Below, one piece after another: positions 19,295 through 26,936 of a stretch of DNA of 64,000 nt; the first letter of the stretch is position 1, and each line of letters starts with the position of its first letter. The notes under the pieces are model-generated. The model saw only the letters and a list, made by a program, of their open reading frames with translations, was not told the DNA's origin and made no database searches. The stretch is from NCBI GenBank assembly GCA_951813855.1, contig OX638380.1, positions 2,176,876 through 2,240,875 of the forward strand. The letters run 5' to 3'. Source of the stretch: an uncultured Verrucomicrobiae bacterium. GTDB taxonomy: Bacteria; Verrucomicrobiota; Verrucomicrobiia; Limisphaerales; AAA164-E04. Position numbers and translations under genes: made by a program.

Positions 19295-21288
19295 CAAACT
19301 TCCCCCGAACTCGCCGGCCGCCGGGCGCGATCCGGCAGGCACATGAAGGCCTCCAGCACGAGCGCAACCGCCAGCAACACCAACAACAACCGCCAGATCT
19401 CGCTGGCCAGCAACGACTGATCCGCTACCTGATCGTCGATCCGCACCCAAGAAAGACCCTGAAACAGCCGCTCCAAATCCGGTTCCGAAACGATCGCCGG
19501 ATCGTCCTCCGCCGGGCTCCGGTTAATCGCTAACCAACGGTTCTCCCGGCGATAGACTCCGGCGAGCAGTCCCCGTTCCGAAACCAGGGGAGCCGCCTGG
19601 ACCGGCGCGACCGGCGCGGCGGTCGCCAACCGCTCCTGCAACTCGAAACCGGCGTCCAGCTGCTCGACCTCGAGCAATCCCTTGCTCCCTCGGGTCAGAG
19701 CGCGTTGCAACATCACGTAAAAGGCTACGGCGTCCTGCTCCAGGGTGGAATAACCGGACATCGGCAAGGTGCCCCAAAAATAGACGTGGCCCCGGCCGCT
19801 GGCCGAACGAACCAGCAATGGCCGCTCGCCCTCGAGCCAAGCCAACGGGATCGCCGATCCGACCTGCGGTTGCCGGTGCCGAAAAATCCGCAGTTGCTGC
19901 AAGGGCAAAGGATCGCCGGCCGCGGTTCGAGCCAGCAAATCCGTATCTCCCCGCCACCAGGTAAGTCGTTGTTCCTCGCCGGTCAGCGCTTGCCAATCGC
20001 TCCACCGGGCGTCGAAAAGCGAAGCGTCGTCCACCCGCTCCGGAGGAAAGATCAGAGCCGCTCTGCCCGAATCGACGAAATCCCGAATCTGGCCGGCCAG
20101 GGGCTCGGCCGGAAACGACGCCTGCCAAACGAGCAAGGCCAACTCTTCCCAATCGATCGCTCCGGCCCGGGAAGCCGGCACGACTTCGACCGCGTGTTGC
20201 ACCCCGATCTCGGAGGGAATCTCCAAACCCAGGCGAATCGTATCGCCCACCTTGGAGTCGTCCGTGACGATCGCGGCTTGCCGAACCGGCGGCTCGGCGA
20301 AAGCGAAATAATACCGGTTGTCGGCCGGTTGCGAATCGGGCGGAATTTCGACCGACCCCCACCCGGAAAGAACCTGGTCCCCGACGGGAATCCGGTGGCC
20401 GGTCAGCGAAGCGGCTCCGGACGCCAATTCCAATTCGACGAGCGACCGCACCTGGTTAATCTCGAACGTCACCGACACGCTGCCGGACCGCTGGCGGTCC
20501 CAAGCCCGGACCGTCACGTCCAAAACCAGTTCGGAAGTATCGACGCCCTGCCGCCGCCGCACGTTTTCGACCCGGATCGAGAGGTTGTCTTGCGGCCTCT
20601 CGCCGTAAGACAGCAAGTAAAGCTGCACGCCCTTCAACTCGGCCAGCGATTCCCGGATCGCCGTCCAACGGCCGCTGGCGGCGTCCCAATCCGAAGCGCT
20701 CAAGTCGGAACAGATCCACAAATCCACTCTTCCGGCCTCGTTGGCCTGCAAATAGCTCAGGGCTCGCTCCAACAGGCCCGGCAGATCGGCGCCGGCCGCC
20801 GTCGCCCGGGTATAAAAACTTTCCGCGAGTTGGGCCGGATTATCTAATTGGCGAACCGCGCCGGTCCCGCTGTCGAGCAACGCCAGCCGCTTCCCGTGCT
20901 GCCTTCGGGAAAGCAGATCCGCGAGTTTCTCCAGAGCTACCGAGCGCTTGGAGCGATCCGTCTGCAACTCCTTGGCCTCCATGCTCGCCGACCGGTCCAG
21001 CACCACCAGGGTCATTTCCGGACCTCCCAGTTGAAATCCGCCCAAACGTTCCGAAACCAGGGGCCGGCTCGCGGCGAAGAGCATGGCGGCAACCGCCACC
21101 ATGCGCAACAACATGATCAGCCAATACCGCAACCGGGCCATCCCCCGTTCCAGGCGTTGAGCCTTGAGCAAAAACATCATCGCCGCCCAGGGAACCGTGC
21201 GGTACCGCTGGCGATTGATCAGATGGATCACGATCGGCAACGCGACCAGCGGCAGCGCGAACAGCATCCAGGGTTGCAGAAAACTCAT
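19294..21288 (-). CDS. BatA-like membrane protein with VWA domain
   Basis: 664 residues. The N-terminus matches the BatA N-terminal region: FLQPWMLFALPLVALPIVIHL, then the RYRTVPWAAMMFL stretch and a second helix (YWLIMLLRMVAVAAMLFA). The VWA domain follows with a MIDAS-type DRSASM near residue 98 and DLWICSDLSASDWD. A C-terminal membrane helix (WRLLLVLLAVALVLEAFM) ends the protein. The family acts at the inner membrane with MoxR ATPases in chaperone-like or stress functions. Its start overlaps the upstream DUF58 stop as ATGA, so translation is coupled. Confidence 0.85.
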   Translation of the reverse strand: MSFLQPWMLFALPLVALPIVIHLINRQRYRTVPWAAMMFLLKAQRLERGMARLRYWLIMLLRMVAVAAMLFAASRPLVSERLGGFQLGGPEMTLVVLDRSASMEAKELQTDRSKRSVALEKLADLLSRRQHGKRLALLDSGTGAVRQLDNPAQLAESFYTRATAAGADLPGLLERALSYLQANEAGRVDLWICSDLSASDWDAASGRWTAIRESLAELKGVQLYLLSYGERPQDNLSIRVENVRRRQGVDTSELVLDVTVRAWDRQRSGSVSVTFEINQVRSLVELELASGAASLTGHRIPVGDQVLSGWGSVEIPPDSQPADNRYYFAFAEPPVRQAAIVTDDSKVGDTIRLGLEIPSEIGVQHAVEVVPASRAGAIDWEELALLVWQASFPAEPLAGQIRDFVDSGRAALIFPPERVDDASLFDARWSDWQALTGEEQRLTWWRGDTDLLARTAAGDPLPLQQLRIFRHRQPQVGSAIPLAWLEGERPLLVRSASGRGHVYFWGTLPMSGYSTLEQDAVAFYVMLQRALTRGSKGLLEVEQLDAGFELQERLATAAPVAPVQAAPLVSERGLLAGVYRRENRWLAINRSPAEDDPAIVSEPDLERLFQGLSWVRIDDQVADQSLLASEIWRLLLVLLAVALVLEAFMCLPDRARRPASSGEV

Positions 21289-22208
21289 CGCTGCCGGTCC
21301 CCCTTCGGCTTCGGCTTGCGTCCCAGCAAAAATCGCAGGAGCACGTCCTCGATATTTTCGTGCAGGCTGACCCGGCGGTAATCCACGGCGCTATCGCGCA
21401 TGACCTTGCCCAATTCGCCCAGCCAATCGTCCATGGCCTTCCGGTAGGGCCGGGCCACCAATCCCGGATCGGTCAGAATCGCCCCGTCGCCCTCCAAATC
21501 CCGGAAGCGGGTTGGGCGATGAAATTCGAAAGCCACCTCGCTCCGGTCCAACAGATGGAACACGCAGACGTCGTGCCGGCGATATCGCAAATGCCGAAAA
21601 CAACGATTCAATACTTCCGGTTCGAGGAACAGGTCGGAAATCACGACGACTAACGCCCGTTGCCTGGTGCTCTCGGCGGCCTCGTGCAGCGCCGAGTCCA
21701 GCCCCGTTTTACCGCCGATTTCCAGCGCGTCCAACGCATTCAGCACGACCCGCAAATGCGTGGCGTTTCGCCGCGGCCGAATCTGTGTATGGAACCGTTC
21801 GCCGACGCCGAACAGCCCGACCGCGTCGCCCTGGCGGGAAGCGACATAGGCCAGAGTGGCGGCCAGTTTCTTCATGACCTCCGCCTTCGAAATCCCGTTC
21901 GCCTCGTAGGCCAGGGAGCCGCTGGTGTCCACAATCAAACAAAGCCGCAAATTGGTGTCGGCCTCGAATTCCTTGATGTAGAACCGGTCCGACCGGCCCC
22001 ACATGCGCCAATCCATCCGCCGCGGGTCGTCGCCCGGGACATATTCGCGATACTGCGCGAACTCCAGGCTCGAACCCCGCACGGGGCTGCGGTGCTTGCC
22101 GGCCACGTTGCCCAACATCGGATAACGCGCGACGAGGCCCAGCGCCGACAGGCGGGCCAGCACCTTGTCTTCCGGAAATCGCCGGCGGAGCTCGTCCCCC
22201 TTGCTCAC
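21285..22208 (-). CDS. DUF58 domain protein
   Basis: 307 residues with the DUF58 signature REYVPGDDPRRMDWRMWGRS near residue 55 and a VWA-like fold (LCLIVDTSGSL; ALVVVISDLF). It has no signal peptide and is probably cytoplasmic. DUF58 proteins are genetic partners of MoxR AAA+ ATPases, thought to recruit or be remodelled by them. The start is a GTG three bases after the MoxR stop, and the 3' end overlaps the BatA-like gene by 4 bp, so it is in the middle of a coupled operon. Confidence 0.88.
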   Translation of the reverse strand: MSKGDELRRRFPEDKVLARLSALGLVARYPMLGNVAGKHRSPVRGSSLEFAQYREYVPGDDPRRMDWRMWGRSDRFYIKEFEADTNLRLCLIVDTSGSLAYEANGISKAEVMKKLAATLAYVASRQGDAVGLFGVGERFHTQIRPRRNATHLRVVLNALDALEIGGKTGLDSALHEAAESTRQRALVVVISDLFLEPEVLNRCFRHLRYRRHDVCVFHLLDRSEVAFEFHRPTRFRDLEGDGAILTDPGLVARPYRKAMDDWLGELGKVMRDSAVDYRRVSLHENIEDVLLRFLLGRKPKPKGDRQR

Positions 22209-22211
22209 GGC

Positions 22212-23228
22212 TCAAGCTTCTTTAATCAGTTCCTCGACCACGCGGGCAACGATCTGCCGGGCGCTGACGCCCTCCGATTCGGCCCCGAACGAAGTCACCA
22301 CCCGATGGGTCATCACCGGCTCGGCGATCGCGACGACGTCCTCCAGGCGAACCATGTAACTGCCCAACAACGCCGCCCGCGACTTGGCTCCCAAAATCAG
22401 ATACTGCACCGCCCGCGTGCCGGCACCCCAATTAACCAGCGGTTTGGTCCAATCGGCGGTTTCCTTGTCGGTCGGCCGGGTGCGCCGGGCCAGACGCGCC
22501 GCGAACCGGTAGATATGATCCGGGACCGGCACCCGGCGAACCAACTGCTGATAGAATTGCACCCGTTCGGTATCCAGGATTTGCTTCAGTTCCGGTTGCC
22601 GGTCGCCGGTGGTCACCCGGGCGATCTCCATCTCCTCGTCCAGATCGGGATAATCCACTTCGATCATGAACATGAACCGGTCGAGTTGGGCTTCCGGCAA
22701 GGGATAGGTTCCTTCCTGCTCGATCGGGTTCTGAGTCGCCAACACGAAAAAGGGTTCTTCCAACTCCCACGAACGCCCCGCCGCCGTGACGCGATGTTCC
22801 TGCATGGCCTCCAGCATGGCCGCCTGGGTTTTCGAAGGAGCGCGATTGATTTCGTCGGCCAAGACGATGTGGGCGAACACCGGGCCCTTCATGAATTCGA
22901 AATCCCGGCGCCCTTCCGTCGTTTGCTGCAGAATGTCCGTGCCGGTGATATCCATCGGCATCAAATCCGGAGTGAACTGAATCCGGCTGAAACTCAAATC
23001 CATCGTTTGAGCCAGCCGGCTCACGAGCAGCGTCTTGGCCAAGCCGGGCACTCCCATCAATAAACCGTGGCCCTGGGCGAAGAGGCAAATGGCCAATTGC
23101 TCGATGACCGTGTGCTGCCCGACGATCGCCTTGCCCAACTCGGTGCGCATCTGCAGATAAACCTCCCTCAACCCATCGATGGCAGAGGCGTCGTCAGAGG
23201 ACAACGAACTCGAAGAAATATCATTCAT
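22212..23228 (-). CDS. MoxR-family AAA+ ATPase
   Basis: 338 residues. Walker A is GVPGLAKT (residues 59-66), Walker B is IVLADEINRA, and the sensor/arginine region includes ATQNPIEQEGTYPLPEAQ and LDRFMF, all typical of MoxR (AAA_3) proteins. These act as chaperone-like ATPases with VWA partners. ATG 23228 is chosen for the upstream AAGGT and because the longer frame adds 17 unsupported residues. It is the first gene of the MoxR-DUF58-BatA-VWA-DUF4175-like run. The upstream sugar permease gene ends 85 bp before it on the same strand. Confidence 0.92.
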   Translation of the reverse strand: MNDISSSSLSSDDASAIDGLREVYLQMRTELGKAIVGQHTVIEQLAICLFAQGHGLLMGVPGLAKTLLVSRLAQTMDLSFSRIQFTPDLMPMDITGTDILQQTTEGRRDFEFMKGPVFAHIVLADEINRAPSKTQAAMLEAMQEHRVTAAGRSWELEEPFFVLATQNPIEQEGTYPLPEAQLDRFMFMIEVDYPDLDEEMEIARVTTGDRQPELKQILDTERVQFYQQLVRRVPVPDHIYRFAARLARRTRPTDKETADWTKPLVNWGAGTRAVQYLILGAKSRAALLGSYMVRLEDVVAIAEPVMTHRVVTSFGAESEGVSARQIVARVVEELIKEA

Positions 23229-23313
23229 ACTACCTTGATCGAACCATGCAAAACAACTCCGTTTCGGCCAATCGGTCAATGCTTAATTTACCGGCCCGAT
23301 CGCTGTGCCCCGG

Positions 23314-24285
23314 TCACCGTCCGGTTCGCCACTCCCGCAACCGATCCAACCCGACCGCCAGCACGATGACCGCGCCGATGACGATCTCTTGCATGTAGGT
23401 AGGCCAGTTCAGCTGCCCGGAACCGCTTTTGAGCACGGCCATGATCAAAGCGCCGATCACGCTGCCGACGATACTCCCGGAACCGCCGTTCAGACTGGCT
23501 CCGCCGATCACGACTGCGGCGATGATCTCCAGTTCCAAACCGAAAGCGACGGTCGGATCGCCCTGGGTCAACCGGGAATACTGCAGGAGCCCGGACATGC
23601 CGAAGAACAAGCCGGCCAAGGCGTAAATAGCGATCTTCCGCCGTCGAACGGGAATGCCGCAAAGCCGGGCCGCCTCCTCGTTCGAACCAATGGCGAACAC
23701 TTGACGGCCGAAAATCGTACGCGACATCACCACCGCCATCGCCGCCGCCAGTCCCGCCGCCAACCACACTCCCGGCGGCAACGGAAAAAACTGCAACGGT
23801 TGCCTCGGTTCCATCAGGAGGTTGAGCGAATTATCGGCGGGATTGACGGTCTGGTTGTTCCCCAACCACTTGGCCAAACCGCGCGCCACGCCCATCATGC
23901 CCAGCGTCACGATGAACGGAATCATCCGTCCCCAGGCGATAATCGAACCGTTGACGAATCCGATCAGGGCGCCGGCGGCCAACGTCAGGATCACGACCAA
24001 TACCGGCGGAACGGCGGCCACCAACAAGGAAGCAGCCACCACGCCGGTCAAGGCCACGACCGAACCGGCGCTCAGATCGATCCCTCCGCTCACGATCACC
24101 AGGGTCATCCCCAACGCTCCGACCGCCACGATCACCGTCTGCGTCAACACCAATTTGGCGTTGCTCCCCGAAAAGAAAATCGCCCGCAATTCCGGATCGA
24201 CGGCGAAGAGCGCGAGCACGGCCGCCAACCCGAACAAAGGTCCGGCGGCGGGTCGCCAGGATCGCCAGCGGCGTTCAGCTTTCAT
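23314..24285 (-). CDS. Sugar ABC transporter permease (RbsC-like)
   Basis: 323 residues with about eight to ten hydrophobic segments and the BPD_transp_2 signature region GGIDLSAGSVVALTGVVAA. The motif RTIFGRQVFAIGSNEEAARL is characteristic of RbsC/XylH-type permeases of the CUT2 family. It forms the inner-membrane channel with the ATPase encoded just upstream. The ATG at 24285 overlaps the ATPase gene end by 11 bp, which supports it over a start 20 codons earlier. The substrate cannot be named from sequence; ribose- or xylose-like monosaccharides are typical. Confidence 0.87.
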   Translation of the reverse strand: MKAERRWRSWRPAAGPLFGLAAVLALFAVDPELRAIFFSGSNAKLVLTQTVIVAVGALGMTLVIVSGGIDLSAGSVVALTGVVAASLLVAAVPPVLVVILTLAAGALIGFVNGSIIAWGRMIPFIVTLGMMGVARGLAKWLGNNQTVNPADNSLNLLMEPRQPLQFFPLPPGVWLAAGLAAAMAVVMSRTIFGRQVFAIGSNEEAARLCGIPVRRRKIAIYALAGLFFGMSGLLQYSRLTQGDPTVAFGLELEIIAAVVIGGASLNGGSGSIVGSVIGALIMAVLKSGSGQLNWPTYMQEIVIGAVIVLAVGLDRLREWRTGR

Positions 24286-25783
24286 GCGTCTCGTTACCCT
24301 CGCCGGCGGCCGCCGCCAACAGACGGGACTCGTTCCAGCAGGCAACCGGACGATCCGCCACCAACTCTCCCCGGCGCATCACGGCGATCCGATCGCAAAT
24401 CCCGAGCAACTCGGGCAGATAGGAACTGGCCAGCAACACGGCCCGTCCCTGTTCGGCCAATTCGTGAATCAAGCGATAGATGCGAAAGCGGCTCCCCACG
24501 TCGATGCCCCGGGTCGGTTCGTCCAACAACAGGATATCGGCGTCGTGATGCAACAACCGGCCGATCGCGATTTTCTGCTGATTGCCGCCGGAAAGTTCCC
24601 GCACGGATTGCCGGGGGCCGGCGGCGCTCACCGACAGTTCGTCGATCCAACGGGAAGCCGCCCGGTTTTGGGCCGAGCGATCGATAAAACCCCAGCGGGA
24701 ACACGGTTCCAACCGGGTCAGGGTCAGGTTGTCGGCTACACTTCGCTCCAGCAGCAATCCCTCCTCCTTGCGGCTCTCGCTGACATACCCCACTCCCTGC
24801 CGCAACCGGCCCCGAGGCGAACGGCCCCGGTCCCAGCGGCCCTTGACCCGCAACCGGCCGCCGCGCAACGCGTCGAGTCCGAAACAAACGCGCAAGGTTT
24901 CCGTCCGTCCCGCTCCCACCAAACCGGCGATCCCCAAGATTTCCCCCCGGCGCAGCGACAACGACACTTCCCGCGGCAAGGTCTTGCCGCAGATTCGATC
25001 CAGTTCGAAAACGACGTCTCCCGGGGGCCGCTCGGTCCGGCGCCGGAATTCGCCCGAGTCTTCGCCGGCCATCGCCCGGACCAATTCGCCGAAGGTAACC
25101 CGGCTCATTTCCCCGGTCGCCACGCTGCGGCCGTCCCGCAACACCGTGTAACGATCGGCGACTTGGCGGCACTCTTCCAAAAAATGACTGACGTAGATGA
25201 CGCTGACTCCGGCCTGCTTTAATCGCGAAATCGCCTCAAACAGCCGTTGCGTGTCGAGCCGGGTCAAACTGCTGGTGGGTTCGTCCATCAACAGCGCCCG
25301 CGGGCGATCGACCAACGCCCGAGCGATCTCCACCATCTGTTGCTCGGCCAAACCCAGTTCCCGCACCGGGCGCCGCAAGTCCATCGCTTCCCGACCCAGT
25401 TGCGCCAACGCCTGCCGGGCTTGGCGGCGCCGCTGTCCCGTCGCGACGAAACCGAACCGCCTCGGCTCCCGCCCCAACAGGACGTTTTCCTCGACCGACA
25501 AATCGGGCGCCAGGCTCAACTCCTGATGAATCACGGCGATCCCCCGGCGCCGGGCCGACAAGGGATTGGCAGGCCGATACGGCTTTCCGTCCAACTCGAC
25601 GACTCCGGCGTCAGCTCGCAAGATACCGCCGACGATCTTGATCAGCGTGCTCTTGCCGGCCCCGTTCTCGCCGATCAAGGCGTGAACTTCGCCCGGAGCC
25701 AATTCGAAATCCACGCCCCGCAACGCCCGGGTCGCCCCGAAAGAGCGGACGACTCCGGCCAGGCGCAAACGTGAAACGGCCAT
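24275..25783 (-). CDS. Sugar ABC transporter, double ATP-binding protein (RbsA-like)
   Basis: 502 residues carrying two ABC domains. The first has Walker A GENGAGKST, a Walker B-like stretch (RALLMDEPTSSL) and signature region ELGLAEQQMVEIARAL. The second has the degenerate P-loop GLVGAGRTE usual in this family, signature LSGGNQQK and Walker B DILLLDEPTRGID. This is the CUT2 arrangement (RbsA/MglA/XylG). It energises sugar uptake with the neighbouring permease and binding protein. The start ATG at 25783 lies five bases after the binding-protein stop. A much longer upstream frame exists but overlaps that gene and is rejected. Confidence 0.9.
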   Translation of the reverse strand: MAVSRLRLAGVVRSFGATRALRGVDFELAPGEVHALIGENGAGKSTLIKIVGGILRADAGVVELDGKPYRPANPLSARRRGIAVIHQELSLAPDLSVEENVLLGREPRRFGFVATGQRRRQARQALAQLGREAMDLRRPVRELGLAEQQMVEIARALVDRPRALLMDEPTSSLTRLDTQRLFEAISRLKQAGVSVIYVSHFLEECRQVADRYTVLRDGRSVATGEMSRVTFGELVRAMAGEDSGEFRRRTERPPGDVVFELDRICGKTLPREVSLSLRRGEILGIAGLVGAGRTETLRVCFGLDALRGGRLRVKGRWDRGRSPRGRLRQGVGYVSESRKEEGLLLERSVADNLTLTRLEPCSRWGFIDRSAQNRAASRWIDELSVSAAGPRQSVRELSGGNQQKIAIGRLLHHDADILLLDEPTRGIDVGSRFRIYRLIHELAEQGRAVLLASSYLPELLGICDRIAVMRRGELVADRPVACWNESRLLAAAAGEGNETHES

Positions 25784-25788
25784 CGAGT

Positions 25789-26781
25789 TCAAGGTAGATA
25801 CCGCTCCAGGGGAGGATACAGCAGCGGGCGCACGTCCGGATCCTCCAAGTTGGATTCGGTCACCAAAGTAACCCCCGTATCGATGCGCTCGTCGACGACT
25901 CCGCCGTCCAGATACCGAACCAACGTCTTGACCCCCTCGTACCCCATCCGCAAGGGATCCTGTACGATCAACCCCTGGACATCGCCGTTTTTCAAATCCT
26001 TGATCGACTGCGAGCCGGCGTCGAACCCGACCAGCTTCACTTGGCCGGCGGCGCGGCCGATTTCCCGCAAGGCCTTGGTCATCCCGATGGTCGAGTTTTC
26101 GTTGACGCAGAAAATCCCCTCCACTTCCCGCCCGAACCGATGGAGCAGGTTCTGCGACGCTTGGTAAGCGGTTTCCCGAGTCGGGCCGGCGTACTGATCC
26201 GAGGAAATCAGCCGAATCTCCGGCCAAGCCTGCAAGGCGTTCAGAAATCCGGCCTCGCGCTGCTCCGTGCTGGCCGAACCGACCGCGTAGCGCAACAAGA
26301 TCGCCTGGCCCTTGCCGCCCATCAACTCGGCGAGGTAGGTTCCGGCCATTTCCCCGCCCTTGAAATTATCGGTGGCCACGAAACTGACCAACTGGTCCGA
26401 CTGCAATCCCGAATCGATGATCACCGTCGGGATGCCTGCCTTCCGCGCGGTCGCGACCGGCCGAACCAACGCCTGCGAATCCAAGGGAGCCAACACGATC
26501 CCGGCGACGCGTTGCGCCATGAATTGCTCCACCACCTGGATCTGCTGATCCCGATCGTCCTCGCGCAACGGCCCCTTCCAAAACACCCGGATGCGGCCGC
26601 CCGATTCCTGTTCGGCCTTGCGGGCTCCGGCCTCGACCGAACGCCAAAACTCATGAGTAGTGCCCTTCGGAATCACCGCGATCCGCAACGCCGCCGGCTC
26701 GCCTTCGGCCGCTTCGTCGACCGGAGCGCCGCAACCGGCCGCCCAGAGCGCCGCCAGGAGCAACCAACCGTAGTGCTTCAT
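25789..26781 (-). CDS. Sugar ABC transporter substrate-binding lipoprotein (RbsB-like)
   Basis: 330 residues. Residues 1-17 form a lipoprotein signal (LLLAALWAAGC, Cys-17), so the protein should be tethered at the membrane facing the periplasm. The mature part is a type I periplasmic-binding fold (Peripla_BP_4): IAVIPKGTTHEFWRSVEAG, VIIDSGLQSDQ, VATDNFKGGEMAGTYL, GIFCVNENSTIGMTKALRE. It is the first gene of the three-gene transporter operon. A purine-rich TTGGAGG lies unusually close to the ATG. No regulator is adjacent. Confidence 0.9.
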   Translation of the reverse strand: MKHYGWLLLAALWAAGCGAPVDEAAEGEPAALRIAVIPKGTTHEFWRSVEAGARKAEQESGGRIRVFWKGPLREDDRDQQIQVVEQFMAQRVAGIVLAPLDSQALVRPVATARKAGIPTVIIDSGLQSDQLVSFVATDNFKGGEMAGTYLAELMGGKGQAILLRYAVGSASTEQREAGFLNALQAWPEIRLISSDQYAGPTRETAYQASQNLLHRFGREVEGIFCVNENSTIGMTKALREIGRAAGQVKLVGFDAGSQSIKDLKNGDVQGLIVQDPLRMGYEGVKTLVRYLDGGVVDERIDTGVTLVTESNLEDPDVRPLLYPPLERYLP

Positions 26782-26865
26782 GCCTCCAACCTAGGAATTC
26801 CCGGAAATAATGCGAGTGAATTGTCACGTCCGCGATCGTCCGTGATACCGCGGTTTCGATTTGTC

Positions 26866-26894
26866 TTGGAACTTGCCGTTCCCTTCCCTAGGAT
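26866..26894 (+). promoter_or_regulatory. Possible sigma70-type promoter for the GreA-like gene
   Basis: TTGGAA (26866-26871), 17 bp of spacing and TAGGAT (26889-26894) fit a sigma70 consensus. The predicted start point lies about 35 bp before the ATG at 26937. The site is in the 155-bp divergent region shared with the sugar-binding protein gene. Pattern match only. Confidence 0.4.
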
Positions 26895-26936
26895 GCCTAA
26901 CCTGTCTCCGGCCCTGACTGACCGGCCGCACCCGAA

